Origin: Metellina segmentata
Taxonomy: Eukaryota > Arthropoda > Arachnida > Araneae > Tetragnathidae
DNA length: 64,000 bases
Reading direction: 5' to 3'
NCBI GenBank assembly: GCA_947359465.1
Contig: OX375876.1
Coordinates: 85,644,359-85,708,358, forward strand
Position numbers and translations under genes: made by a program
The notes under the pieces: generated by a model
The model's input: only the letters and a program-made list of their open reading frames with translations
Told to the model about the DNA's origin: nothing
Databases searched by the model: none
Part shown: piece by piece, positions 54,022-64,000 of the stretch
Numbering within the stretch: position 1 is the stretch's first letter
Layout of the letters: each line of letters starts with the position of its first letter

Positions 54022-54589
54022 CAATAAAACCTCGATTATCCGAGTTTCTGCTTTAACCGAGCTATTAAATATTTCTAGGATTTTTTTTGATCCTACAATT
54101 TCCATTTTTAAAACTACCAAAAATTTTTTTTTGAACTTTATCTCATAAACACTCAGGAAAACGAAATCCAACAACACTACCCTTTACTAACTATACTTTT
54201 AACACTACTTTTACAACTAACCCTTTACTTTTCATTGTATCACGCACTAAAAGCTATCGAAAGTGCTATTGAATATATAAAAAGACAAGAAGAAACGACA
54301 CCAGCAATCCTGTTAACCTTAAAAAATATGTCAAAACATTTTTTTTGCAGCAGAAAAATGCCAAAGTAAAGTAAAACAAAAAACTATTAATGAATTTTTT
54401 AAGTAAGAATCCTTTAATTATCGTAACAATATAAATTGCATGTGATGTATCTGTATAACTTTTGTATTTGTAAAATATACATTTAAACTTACACGATTTA
54501 TTTTATTTAACAATTTTCGCTTTAACCGAGTTTTTCGTTATCCGATTTAGTCTTGGTCCACAATAACTCGGATAATCGGGGCTCTACTG
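54022..54589. mobile_element. Tigger/pogo MITE
   Basis: 568 bp, flanked by TA (54020-54021; 54590-54591). Ends CAATAAAACCTCGATTATCC and GGATAATCGGGGCTCTACTG are inverted repeats of the Tigger type (CAGTAGAG.CCCGATTATCC). No transposase. Confidence 0.8.
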
Positions 54590-54591
54590 TA

Positions 54592-55067
54592 TTTATAATA
54601 TAATATAAAGTTTCCAATATACACGACGCACCCTCCAGTGCAATAGCATGTCTCACCCCTCTGAAGTGTACAACGAATCTGTTCTTATTTGTGTTCTTAT
54701 CCAGAACATCTCCAAGATTTCATGTTCTTGATCGTATCAGAACACAGGCAATGTCATACATCGATGTTCGAACAGTTGTAATCAGAACACAAGAACAACT
54801 GTTCTTATAACCTGCCTGTGTTCGTAAACAGCTGTCGGGAGATCGTTACATGGTTGGTTGATTGTTTTGTGGTTTTGTGGCGCAAGAGTCATACTAGGCC
54901 CAGACAAGCCAAATACAAGGTAACTTCAAGTGAAAAATGTCATGAAAGGGAAGAAAGAGGGAATAAAGAACAGAGTCACCGTGTTTACTGAAGACAAGTG
55001 AGAAGAAAAAGAAAATATCACTCAGAAACCTCAGTTCGCGAAGTACGTTGAAAATAGTGTATGACTA
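54592..55067. other. Non-coding; cluster of GAACA/TGTTC words
   Basis: Between about 54675 and 54835 about ten TGTTC/GAACA words occur, including AGAACAACTGTTCTT. No gene recognised. Confidence 0.45.
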
Positions 55068-55257
55068 CAGGCTGCTACACACTATTCCAGTAATTTAGTC
55101 CAGTAGCGAGTAATTTAGTAAATAAACGTGTTGGGATAAAACTATTTAGTCGGGTAGTTTAGTAAAACGATTTAGTGGACCCGATTCAGTAAAATGGATA
55201 GTAAGCGGTCGAGTAGTGCTTCTCACCCCCAATTCCACTAACCACTAGAGTGCCACT

Positions 55258-55694
55258 GTTGTTTCTTATGCCTACACTGGCAGATCAAAGGAGTGCCAGG
55301 CCCGTCGAAGACGGCAAGAGGCGAGGGGGGTGCGTCTTCCATTCAAGTGAGCCCCATTAGGAGGAAATCCGACTTAGATCCAATTTTTTAGCCAACAGAT
55401 GGCAGCACATCGACACGTCTCGTTTTTATGGAGAGGTCACATTTTTACGACATTCAATCATACTCAGGTACACGATTGTAATTTTGATCCAAATCAAAGA
55501 CCAACTAATCCCTGGTTCGGCACCCCTAGAGGTATTGATTTCTTATGGGAACATGGAGGACTTCGTGACCACGACAGATTTTCAGTGCACCAGTCACCTT
55601 TAGCGTACATGGGAGTTTTCGGTCAGCTGGGCTCGAAGTCACGATCAGTCAGTCACGGGCTCGATGCCTTATCGACCAGGCCACCCGGCTCTTT
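55258..55694 (-). repeat. tRNA-derived SINE with 10-bp target duplication
   Basis: Flanked by GAGTGCCACT on both sides (55248-55257, 55695-55704). The minus strand begins with a GAGCCGGGTGGCCTGGTCGA A-box region and GTGACTTCGAGCCC B-box. The body has no open frame to credit. Confidence 0.7.
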
Positions 55695-55964
55695 GAGTGC
55701 CACTAGACAGGTGTGAACACGTCTGTTTAGTAGAGTTCATTATTTATTCGTTTTCATTCCGCGAGGTCTCTTTCTTGAGTTTGTTTTTATGTTAAAATAT
55801 GCATAGTGCATATGAGTTTAAAATTTTTGGCAACAGTTTGTTGATCGTCTGTCTCGCGGATCGTTTTCTTCGCTGTAATTAAAATTTTTCTTTAGTCAAT
55901 AAATCGGTTCTGTTTAAATGTTTAACTTTTTTTATTCTCTTAAAATAGCATTTTTATCGGCACC

Positions 55965-56168
55965 ATGATTCGTTGGAGTGATGATACAACAGTCAAATTT
56001 GTTACTGCTTATGTGGAGCAGAAGTGCTTATGCCTGTACAAAAATAAAGCATCCAAGGCAGTTGTAATCGATGAGTTAGAAAAAGCAATGAGAATACCGG
56101 AGTATCACGAGAAGGAAATGAAACAAAAAGTTAAAAACACATGGAGAGTATTTTGTATTTATTTTTAA
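55965..56168 (+). pseudogene. MADF/Myb-SANT-like DNA-binding fragment
   Basis: 67 aa. IRWSDDTTVKFVTAYVEQKC (aromatic-rich first helix), LYKNKASKAVVIDELEKAM, then YHEKEMKQKVKNTWRVF, the 'W...Y.nK..r..A...i...l....eVk.KI.nLR..y' plan of MADF or Myb/SANT-like domains. The frame stops just before the Helitron 3' end at 56170, so it may be truncated by that insertion. Host exon versus transposon accessory gene is unresolved; location inside 55068-56845 favours the latter. Confidence 0.45.
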
Positions 56169-56169
56169 A

Positions 56170-56370
56170 CTAGCAGGATTAATTAGCGGCGTTGCTCGGG
56201 TTGAATTAATTAAATGTTGATTGAAAAGTGATGTGACTAATCACTTCTCTTTCGTAAAATAATACTAGCTTCATTTAAGTGTGCGGAAAATACTTTTTAA
56301 TATCGTTTAAATTTTTCATCGCTTTTATTTACTTCGGACGTAAATATGTATACACGATGCATCCATCTAT
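56170..56370 (-). mobile_element. Helitron 3' end, copy E (fragment)
   Basis: A then CTAG at 56170-56173, GCGGCGTTGCTCGGGTTGAAT hairpin region, then the shared body to CTTCGGACGTAAATATGTAT. Confidence 0.65.
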
Positions 56371-56399
56371 ATACTCTATTTCATATCATCTTTTTCATC

Positions 56400-56796
56400 G
56401 AGTCCAACAATGCACACATTACTGTGAAATGATGCAAGTACTCATTTCGTGCCATTTGCGATAAATATTCTATGAAAGAAAACGTGTTTATTTCGCTTAT
56501 TTGGTGTTAAAAAAGTATATTTTGAAACAAAATAGACGTTACTGGATACGACCTTCTTTTAATTATTATTTATATTCCATTTATTGATAAAAACAAGGTA
56601 CTTCAGACCGGAGAAGCGTGCGCGGCGAGCTGCGGCGCCGTGGGGAACTGCGGTGCAAATTGCACGCAAGTTGGACGTGCGTCGCCGCAACAAACGCATG
56701 TGTGCACTACTCCATTGGATCTAATGTTTCTCATGCCGCACTTTGCGTTGCCGCAGCGGCGCCGCACGTTGAAAAACCGTATGTGTGCACCGGGCT
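56400..56796. mobile_element. MITE with TIR GGTGCACNCATNCGG, copy 2 (one end lost)
   Basis: Inverted relative to 31726-32180. Shares GCCATTTGCGATAAATATTCT and GCCGCACGTTGAAAAACCG; the right end ATGTGTGCACCGGGCTT is present, the left TIR missing. Confidence 0.6.
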
Positions 56797-56917
56797 TAAA
56801 TCACTCGCTACTCGACTAAATTATTGGCCTAGTGTGTAGCAGCCTTTAATGCTGGCTACATGAATGAACCATACAAATAACTCTGTTATTTATTGAAGGT
56901 AATCTTTCATCAAATTA

Positions 56918-58444
56918 CACTGCCCTCCAAAAGTTAAGGCACAGGATGTTCTTTTTTGTCTAATTTGAAAATGAATGAACACAGAAACAAGAAATTTGGA
57001 GGAAATATGCGCTAAACAGTTTTTTATTGAGTACGACCTAGAAATGTACACACGGTCAACACAAACATGATTTTCAACAAAAAAAGTACTCTTGTCAGAA
57101 AAGTAAATTCTTGGAGAAAACAGTACATCACAGATTTATGTGGAAAAATGTCGTGGAATCATTAAAAAAAAAGGGTTTTAATAAGGAATGTGTCCACGCC
57201 TAACTGCAATGCATTGGCGGGATCGACTTTCCATGCTGCCAATTAAGTTGTCGGCCACCGAAAGGGAAAGCGAAGACCAGACACGGAGTAACCCTTGTTC
57301 CAACTCATGTAACGACCTTTGAGGAGTAATTAAAGCAGCAACGTATCTGCCAAGGTAGTCCCAAACATGCTATATTGGATTAAGGCATGTATATTGAGCT
57401 GGCCATTCCATTCGCTCCAAACCGTGACCCTCAAGATAGTCCTCAACAAGCACAGCTCTGTGAGGTCTAGCATTATCATCCATAGAAATGAAACCATTAC
57501 CAATAGCAGCGGCATATGGTCAGACATATGGATCACGGATCTCATCCCGATATCTTACACCAGTCAGAGTTTCTCCATAGAACACATGAATCTCAGTGTG
57601 ACCCTGCCCAAACCATGATTCCACCACCTCTGTAACTGTGTCTTTCAACAATGTTGGATGGGTTGTACCTGGTGCGTTGTTCTCTCCAAACCAGCAGACG
57701 CCCTGAATCGCTCTTCAGTGTGAACCTGGACTCGTCTGTGAAGAGTACAGAAGCCCATTGCTGTCTGGTCCAGGTCTCTTGCCCAACATAACGGGCACTT
57801 CTTTGACGTCAGTTCAGTGGGGGACACACAAATGGTCGTCTTGCATAGAGACCTGCATTGTGAAGGCATCTTCGCACCATAGTAGCACAGATTCTTATTC
57901 CGGATGCGACAAAATGATCTGCAACGAGCTGAGGCACAATAGTGCTTGTCCTCCTTCGGACAGAAAGAGCTAGAAAACGGCCTCCCGCAGTTGTTGAAAC
58001 TCATGGTCGGCCTGAAACATGTCTTCTAGAAACAGAATCTTCGGATTGAAACTTATCCCACAGTCGTTGGACCACACTGCGAGACGTCTAGCAGCATCAG
58101 CTTGTGACAACCCCAGTTCCATCCATCCGACCGACCTCCACCTTAACGAATCGGGTAAACGACTTCTCCTAGACATTTCTAGACACTCCTGAATATTGTC
58201 AACAAAATTGGCAACAACAATTGATGCGCAAAATTTACAAACAAAGTTACAAAAATTCGAATTTTGCACATTTTCATTAAGTGTCCATTTCTTTAAAATA
58301 AAAGTGGTGACTATCGTTTTTTGCATAATTGTTCTTAAAATTCGTTACTATCATTCTTACAAACTATGAATTTTCTTGTTATTGTAATTTTTTTAATGGT
58401 GAGCTACGTAAAACATCCCGTACCTTAACTTTTGAAGGGCAGTG
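56918..58444 (-). mobile_element. Tc1-like element inserted in a dispersed repeat
   Basis: 1,527 bp. TIR CACTGCCCTCCAAAAGTTAA / TTAACTTTTGAAGGGCAGTG, TA on both sides (56916-56917; 58445-58446). Flanking sequence matches 51020-51230, which shows the unoccupied TA. Confidence 0.9.
57300..58178 (-). pseudogene. Tc1-like transposase, frameshifted
   Basis: Minus strand from about 58178: MSRRSRLPDSLRWRSVGWME, then LGLSQADAARRL (N-terminal HTH). The frame then shifts, and the core reads QQWASVLFTDESRFTL (first Asp, about 57730). Later frames are broken and I could not follow the second Asp with confidence. Confidence 0.7.
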
Positions 58445-59135
58445 TATATTGAATAATGATATAGTTTTCCACCGATTAGACAACAAACACTTTCCATACT
58501 CCATAGATTCCCTTTTTGTTTAGGACCTTGTACTAAAAAATTCAAAATCTTATCCATAGACTGCCTGACATGTGCTATGTCCAAACTGTCTGGAAAAAAA
58601 AAGACGTTTTCGACACCCAGATCATCGTAAGCCGGCCACAAGAGGAGTGCAGACGCCCCCTCCCCCCCAAAAAAACAACGGACAAGTGTGACAGTCGGTG
58701 CCGATTTCTTGCACCTGATACCTGCTCTCGCACATGATTTTCTAATCAGAGATCTTTCAAGATCCAGAGGGGACTTGCACGTGTGTGAGTTGACATCTTT
58801 ACGGGTGTTGCAGGTGTCATTGGAAAAACACCCGATCAAGTTTCCAAGAGGGAGGCGGGCTTCCCCGAAGGAACGCAAAGGGAGACGAGAGCAGTGGTCA
58901 TTTGCTCTCGTTTAGACCGCTATACGGTGGTCAAACACCGAGGAACAAAAGACAAACTGTGAAAAAGAAACTTGTGGTTTCTTCATGAATTTTAGTTCAT
59001 CGATTGTCCAGTGTACATTCTGTAAATATTTTTCCAATTGTTATTGAAAAACCTTTTAAGTGAAATAAATAGCTTAAAATGTAGTTTGCTTAGTCCAACG
59101 CCATTGTATTGATGTGGTGCCCCAAACGCCGCAAC
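58445..59135. other. Second half of the dispersed repeat, then no gene recognised
   Basis: To about 58570 matches 51110-51230 (CATAGATTCCCTTTTTGTTTAG, ATAGACTGCCTGACATGTGC). The remainder is unassigned. Confidence 0.5.
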
Positions 59136-59462
59136 GTACACCCGTCAACGAAAAAACGACTCACCCGATCGGAATTGAACAATTTACATCACAGAACAAA
59201 ACGGAAGGTAGCGATCGATAGGGATTAATGTTTTCTACCAATAATCAATATTTAAAATTTGTCAAAGGGCCGTCTTCATAATAAATTGTCTGCTTGCTCC
59301 GAAAATTTCAATACGAACCCCCATCTTTTATCACAAATTTGGATTCTACACAATTTCAAGCAGAAAAAAAATCCTCAATTTTATCAAATTTTTCACCAAT
59401 TTGTAAGTGTTTGAAAATTAGATCTCCTCATGTTAAATTGGTGTTTCACATTTTTTGTTATA

Positions 59463-60860
59463 CACTCTATAACAAAAAAAAAATCGACGCACCAAGAAGG
59501 AGTTGTCCGATGGAGACAAAAATTGGATAATAGAAAAATTATGTACAGAATAGAAAATGATACAAATTTCAGAACAATTGAATGATTTATTTCAGTGTCA
59601 GAGTAACGAGATCAATAAGGTGTTGACCCGCCTCTAGCATGGATGCAAGCTGCCACACGGCGTGGCATAGACCGATAAAGCTCCCGGATGGTCTCCTGCG
59701 GTATTTCTTGCCAAATTTGCTCTATTTGTCGGACTACATCATCAACATTCACTACCGGATGCAGTCGCCACCCATCATATCCCAGACATACTCGATGGGA
59801 GAGAGATCTGGTGATCTGGCTGGCTAAGGAAGTGTTTGACAAGCTTGAAGACAGTTCATAGCAACACGTGCCGTATGTGGTCTGGCATTGTCTTGCTGAA
59901 AAATAAGCCCAGGGTACTGCGAAAATAACGGTAGCAAAACAGGTCTCAGAATGTCGTCAACGTACCGCTGTGCGGTAAGTGTACCTCTAATGACGACCAA
60001 AGGGGTCCGGCTATCAAGGGAAATGCCACCCCAGACAATAACTCCTTGTTGAGGGCCCGTGTGGCGTGCAATAGTGAAAGCAGGATCGACACGCTGCCCT
60101 GGGCGTCTCCAGACCCGTCTCCGATGATCGTCAGAACACAGTTGGAAGCGGGATTCGTCGCTAAAAACTATACGTCCCCAGTCAGCATCATTCCAGCCTG
60201 ATCGAGCCGAGCACCACTGTAATCTGGCTCGACAGTGTGCAGGCGTGAGTGGCAGTTGGCGTAACGGTCGGTACGAGCGTAGATTTCGCTCTCTCAGCCG
60301 TCTGTGAATGATCATGGTGGACACTCGTGTGGGAGTCGCACGACTGATGGTTGATAGCGATGAATCAGGTGCTGTGACAGCTGATCTGACAATAATTCTG
60401 TCCTCGTGATCTGTTGTGACCATATGTCGACCGCTACCATCATGACGCTGAAATCTGCCAGTGTCCACCCACTCTTGCCAGCATCTTCTAATCGCTTCGA
60501 CTCACATGACGAGCGATTCTCCGATTTGCCCAACCTGCCTCTTTCAATCCAATGATACGACCTCTTTCAAACTCTGAAAGTTGCTCGTAATGAGCTCTAA
60601 TCCTGCGGCGAGGCATTTTTTCAGTCGTTAAAAGATTTCCTAAATCGCAATGCAGCAGAAGTTTTTAACAACAGTTCAAGAACAACTCCTTATATACATA
60701 TGCTGGATGCGCAGTTCCGATGCGCTGGAGATCGCACTATTCATTCATTGGACACCAAATTTTAATCATTTACATATTTGGTCAAAAAATTTTTGCATAC
60801 GAAATTTCAAAGTAATCGGATGATTCCTTCTTGGTACGTCGATTTTTTTGTTATAGAGTG
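59463..60860 (-). mobile_element. Tc1-like element, nearly full length
   Basis: 1,398 bp with TIR CACTCTATAACAAAAAAA.TCGACG.ACCAAGAAGGA and TA on both flanks (59461-59462; 60861-60862). Confidence 0.9.
59615..60616 (-). pseudogene. Tc1-like transposase, few frameshifts
   Basis: ATG at 60616: MPRRRIRAHYEQLSEFERGR, then GLKEAGWANRRIARHVSRSD and a stop with a shift near 60500. A long frame (60468-59824) covers the second HTH region, IVFSDESRFQL (first Asp), GVIVWGGIS and LIFQQDNARPHTAR (second Asp). A further shift near 59835 corrupts the 'SPDLSPIEHVWD' region. The end reads YRSMPRRVAACIHARGGSTPY. Close to intact; probably recently active family. Confidence 0.85.
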
Positions 60861-61274
60861 TATTTGTTAAAAACATAAATTTCATTGGAAATTGTTTTCC
60901 ATCCTTTGCTACCCAAAAACCCAAACACAATCTATAAACATTTTAATCATCAAACTAAATTTTACTATTTTTTATGAATTATGAAATTGATATTCATAAA
61001 AATTATGAATAGAAACCTGGACAAATTTTGACTCCATGCGATTCAACTGTTACTGAAACATCGGAATTCCAAATTTCAGCTAATCAAGTGCATAATTAGT
61101 AGCGCTAGGAGTTTAGTTTGGGGATTGTTCTCAAAGTGAAAACAGAAATTTTTGCCAACAGATCCTGAGATTCAATCAATCAGAATAGATTCCGACTCTG
61201 TCACCCTCTTAATGGACTCCATAGCAATGCGCCTGCAACAGATCATTGACTGCGACGGCCACTACACGTCTTTA

Positions 61275-62902
61275 TCTATATAAATAAGAATGAAGTGTTT
61301 GTTTGTACATTCAATATTTTCGACCCATTTCGAGTTTTCTATCCGTTTTGGACCCTTCTGATGCCGAATCCGCCTTTTTCTCGTTTGGTGTCTGTCTGTC
61401 TGTCTGTATGTTGTGCCCTATACACGTCCACGCGGTTTAAGATATTTTCATGGAAATTTGCATACAGTGAGTACTTATTTTGATTTAGTGAGTGGAATTG
61501 GTTGCGAAAGTCTGTCTGTCCGTCTTTCTGTTCTATGCTCGATTTTGTGTTTGTGTGTTTGTATACGCATCACATGAATTGTATTCCAGATATTTGATTG
61601 CAGTGTATTTTATTTTATACATTATCTATTAATTTAGTGAATGCAATATTAAACATTTCTTTATTGTTATATTTAGACGAGTTTCATGCTAAAACACCTG
61701 AGTAAGTATACTTAAATCAACCATAATTTGGTAGTTTTGGAAAAATTGGAATGTCTATTGAATATTACAATTAATTCGATTGCTTTATCAGTACTGCTGA
61801 AAAAGTAATTATTCTTCAACAAATTATTTTTTTTATGGAATTTCATCTCTGATACGTCATTTATTTCGAGTCTTATTTTTATTCTTTGCGCAATGAAAAC
61901 GATTTCCGAATATTTGGAACAGACGATATTTTTCAATGAAACGAGAATGAACACGATCGCGCGAGCAGTGATATTTTTTCTGGTTCTTTCGCTCTGAATT
62001 AATTTCAAATTTCTAAATTTTGTACACTTTTAGTTGTAAGTTGTGGTAACTGTGCGAGATCAAGCGATAAATTTGTATCACAAATTAATATCTTTAGAAC
62101 AATTTTTTGCGATATCTTTTATTTTGTTTTACTTCGCTGTTTCCTGTTTTATATATTTATTATTTTAATAAATGTGTTTTCCTTCTCATCACACCCAACA
62201 GCATCACAAAGTATTAGACTTGAAAATGTTAGGTAAGTCAGTATAAATTTTCAGTAAATTTTAAGTGTAGTTATGCCATTATTGAAAGAATAATGCCGTT
62301 ATTTAAAGAATAATGCCGTTATTTAAAGAATAATGCCGTTATTTAAACAATAATGCCGTTATTTAAAGAATAATGTCGTTATTGAAATAATAATAATGTT
62401 TAAAAATCCAAACTAGAACTTTTTCCAACATTAAAAAATTCGTTGTAGTAATGACAGGAGAAGATTGCAAAATTTCACAATGTCGCCTACCGGAGGCAAG
62501 AGTGCCACAAGTAAAAAAATATTGTTTTGTTGACTATGAGTGCGAGAGCACTCGCCGTAAATCGTAATTTTAATTAATTGAGTTGAACATGAAAAGAACT
62601 TAAGAAAGGGAATTCCAAATCTTCCAATAAATCGTCTTTTATAGTAGTAACCTTAGTAACACCTTTCGTCTTTTTGTAGCTTTGTCATACAGCAATTGTG
62701 CGATGTATGTGAAATGTATTACATGAATGGATATGCATGTGTAGGATTTGTGTCCAAAGTAAGTTGTAGAAAATATAAAGATGGCGAAAGGTGTTAAAAT
62801 AAATTTTTATTCTACAAAAAACGTAAGTCATTATATATTTTGATTATCTCTTCAACCTAGAGTAAACGAATTCAAACCGAGTAAAGTCGGGTATTTTGCT
62901 AG
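61275..62902 (+). mobile_element. Non-autonomous Helitron, copy B (complete)
   Basis: 5' TCTATATAAATAAGAATGAAG preceded by A (61274). 3' CCGAGTAAAGTCGGGTATTTTG hairpin then CTAG (62899-62902), followed by T. 1,628 bp; collinear with copy A. GTCTGTCTG microsatellite near the 5' end. Confidence 0.88.
62272..62395 (+). repeat. 20-bp tandem repeat inside Helitron copy B
   Basis: Six copies of AATGCCGTTATTTAAAGAAT with minor changes; not evident at the matching place in copy A. Confidence 0.8.
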
Positions 62903-63250
62903 TTAATATATATAATGTGATTGAACTCCAAACATTTATACGCTCCCTCAATGGTTTTTATGGATTTTCTCGGTCAATTTTACGTCACGTTTCATTATCT
63001 TTTCATCAAATCCGCCTGAAATTGTGAATTGTGTGTAGAATCCAAATTTGTAATAAAAGATGGGGGTTCGTATTGAAAATATCGGAGCAAGCACCCAATT
63101 TAATATGAAGACGACCCCCTTAGACAAATATTAAATATTGGTATTTGTAGAAAACATTCACCCCTATCGATTGCTACCTTCCGTTTTGTTCTGTGATATA
63201 AATTGTGCAATTGCGATCGGATGAGTCGTTTTTTTTTTTGAAGGGTGTAC

Positions 63251-64000
63251 ATATATGAAGGAGACGGTTGTCCATGAGAGCACTCACATATAGGATCAAA
63301 ACCTCGACACAATTCACCTAGCAAAGGATCTTCGATCATAACATACACATTTGTATAGGATACAAATTTGTATTTCACCCATCATCAAATATGGTACTGG
63401 AAAACGGAGTACAGATGAGGAAGGGAGTGGTTGAATCTTGAAAGTACTCTCTGGATCCATCTTTCAGATATATAGCTCGATGCGAATCTTCAGAAACACA
63501 GAATAAACTCCAAAATTACCTGAGTTGCAGGTTTGGTTATTTATTGTTTCAATTCCATTAAATATGAACGCATAGGTCGCACAAACTCTGTACAAAGAAT
63601 TCTGAAGAAGTCACTAAGAATCTAAGTTCGGTAATTGAGATGGCCAGGCAAAATGGGGTTGGTCGTTGACAACAACATGGCCAATCCATCTGCTGGGTAA
63701 TTTCTCATTCAAATACACATGTAGATTTATTGAAAGGTATATTGAGCACTAGTACTATCTGGTCAAAATATTTGATCACTAAGTCAGATTTTTTAAAGTG
63801 CGTATGAACTTTCATTGAGAATATGATCATTGGTTGGCTTAGTAATCTGTATCTTTTATGTATATGGATCTGATTCATTTGCTATAATGCAAAATGGAGA
63901 CGATTTTCATTCGTGAAAAATAACATTCTCTCAGCACGGATGTTGAAAGAAAAAAAAGGACAAACTCATCAATTCTTTTCCGATTTCAACCGACCTAAAA
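63251..64000. other. No gene recognised
   Basis: AT-rich sequence to the window edge; no supported frame or repeat family. Confidence 0.5.

Larger units (their letters stand above)
55068..56845. mobile_element. DNA transposon with TIR GGCTGCTACACACTA, heavily invaded
   Basis: Left end CAGGCTGCTACACACTATTC.. TTTAGTC.AGTAGCGAGT; right end ACTCGCTACTCGACTAAA..TAGTGTGTAGCAGCC. The inverted match is about 48 bp. It contains a MADF/Myb-like open frame and is invaded by a SINE (55258-55694), a Helitron 3' end (56170) and a MITE (56400-56796). PIF/Harbinger elements carry such accessory DNA-binding proteins, but the superfamily is inference. Confidence 0.6.
59136..63250. mobile_element. 4.1-kb element with about 230-bp inverted arms
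   Basis: The left arm (59136-59365) begins GTACACCCGTCAACGAAAAA and includes CACAGAACAAAACGGAAGGT and CGAACCCCCATCTTTTATC. The right arm (63003-63250) is its inverted copy ending AAGGGTGTAC. Inside are a Tc1 (59463-60860) and a Helitron (61275-62902). Superfamily unknown; could also be two independent opposite copies. Confidence 0.55.

Noticed and set aside
62272..62395. CRISPR-like array
   Set aside because: Contiguous 20-bp tandem repeat with no spacers, in a Helitron.

Overview
The window is eukaryotic, AT-rich and almost entirely transposable elements. GT-AG introns, polyadenylation signals, tRNA-derived SINEs, many Tc1/mariner copies, Tigger/pogo, Helitron and Polinton elements all point to an animal. 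An arthropod is most likely (perhaps an arachnid), but I cannot name the species. I found no host gene that I would defend.

The centrepiece is a 17,042-bp Polinton/Maverick element (13499-30540). It has 6-bp target duplications (AACGTA) and terminal inverted repeats (TIRs) of about 1.1 kb that are nearly identical. The left TIR is lengthened to about 2.06 kb by a 202-bp tandem duplication and a nested 727-bp transposon. Plus-strand genes, in order: a PC4-domain protein, a retroviral-type integrase with a C-terminal chromodomain, the penton-like minor capsid protein, a small basic adenovirus-pX/pVI-like protein, the double jelly-roll major capsid protein, an adenain-type cysteine protease, a small membrane/Cys-rich gene that looks frame-split, the FtsK/HerA-type packaging ATPase, a small basic hydrophobic-tailed protein, and a 195-aa conserved Polinton protein. 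The minus strand carries a protein-primed DNA polymerase B (PolB) gene in 13 exons. All 12 introns are GT-AG, all phases close, and the predicted protein is 1,220 aa. Almost every gene is open, so the copy looks young.

The Polinton's regulatory layout is coherent. The two outermost genes (PC4-like and PolB) each start 70-85 bp inside identical TIRs, have no TATA box, and so probably share one TIR promoter, like 'early' genes. Most of the inner structural genes have their own TATAAA(A/T)(A)G box, and three of these boxes overlap the stop codon of the gene upstream. The pX-like, major capsid and protease genes are packed at +4 and -1 nt, like one polycistronic unit. The TIR also holds three TGACGTCA sites, a run of 10-bp CATG repeats resembling p53 half-sites, and a tRNA-like sequence.

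The Polinton sits inside the last codons of a Tc1-like transposase gene. That Tc1 element has 32-bp TIRs and TA duplications (11936-30698 including the insert), and its reading frame resumes at the right-hand AACGTA.

Left arm (1-11935): decayed Tigger transposase split by a tandem pair of Helitron-like units; SINEs; a dispersed repeat with a TGACGTCA core; a LINE RNase H remnant; an internally deleted Tc1 element.

Right arm (30699-64000): five Helitron 3' ends of one family, two of them complete copies with A/T insertion flanks; at least six Tc1-like and one mariner remnant; Harbinger-like and Tigger-like MITEs; a fold-back hairpin; a 1.8-kb transposon with four nested features; and a 4.1-kb inverted-repeat element that swallowed a Tc1 and a Helitron. 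Long gaps hold nothing I recognise.
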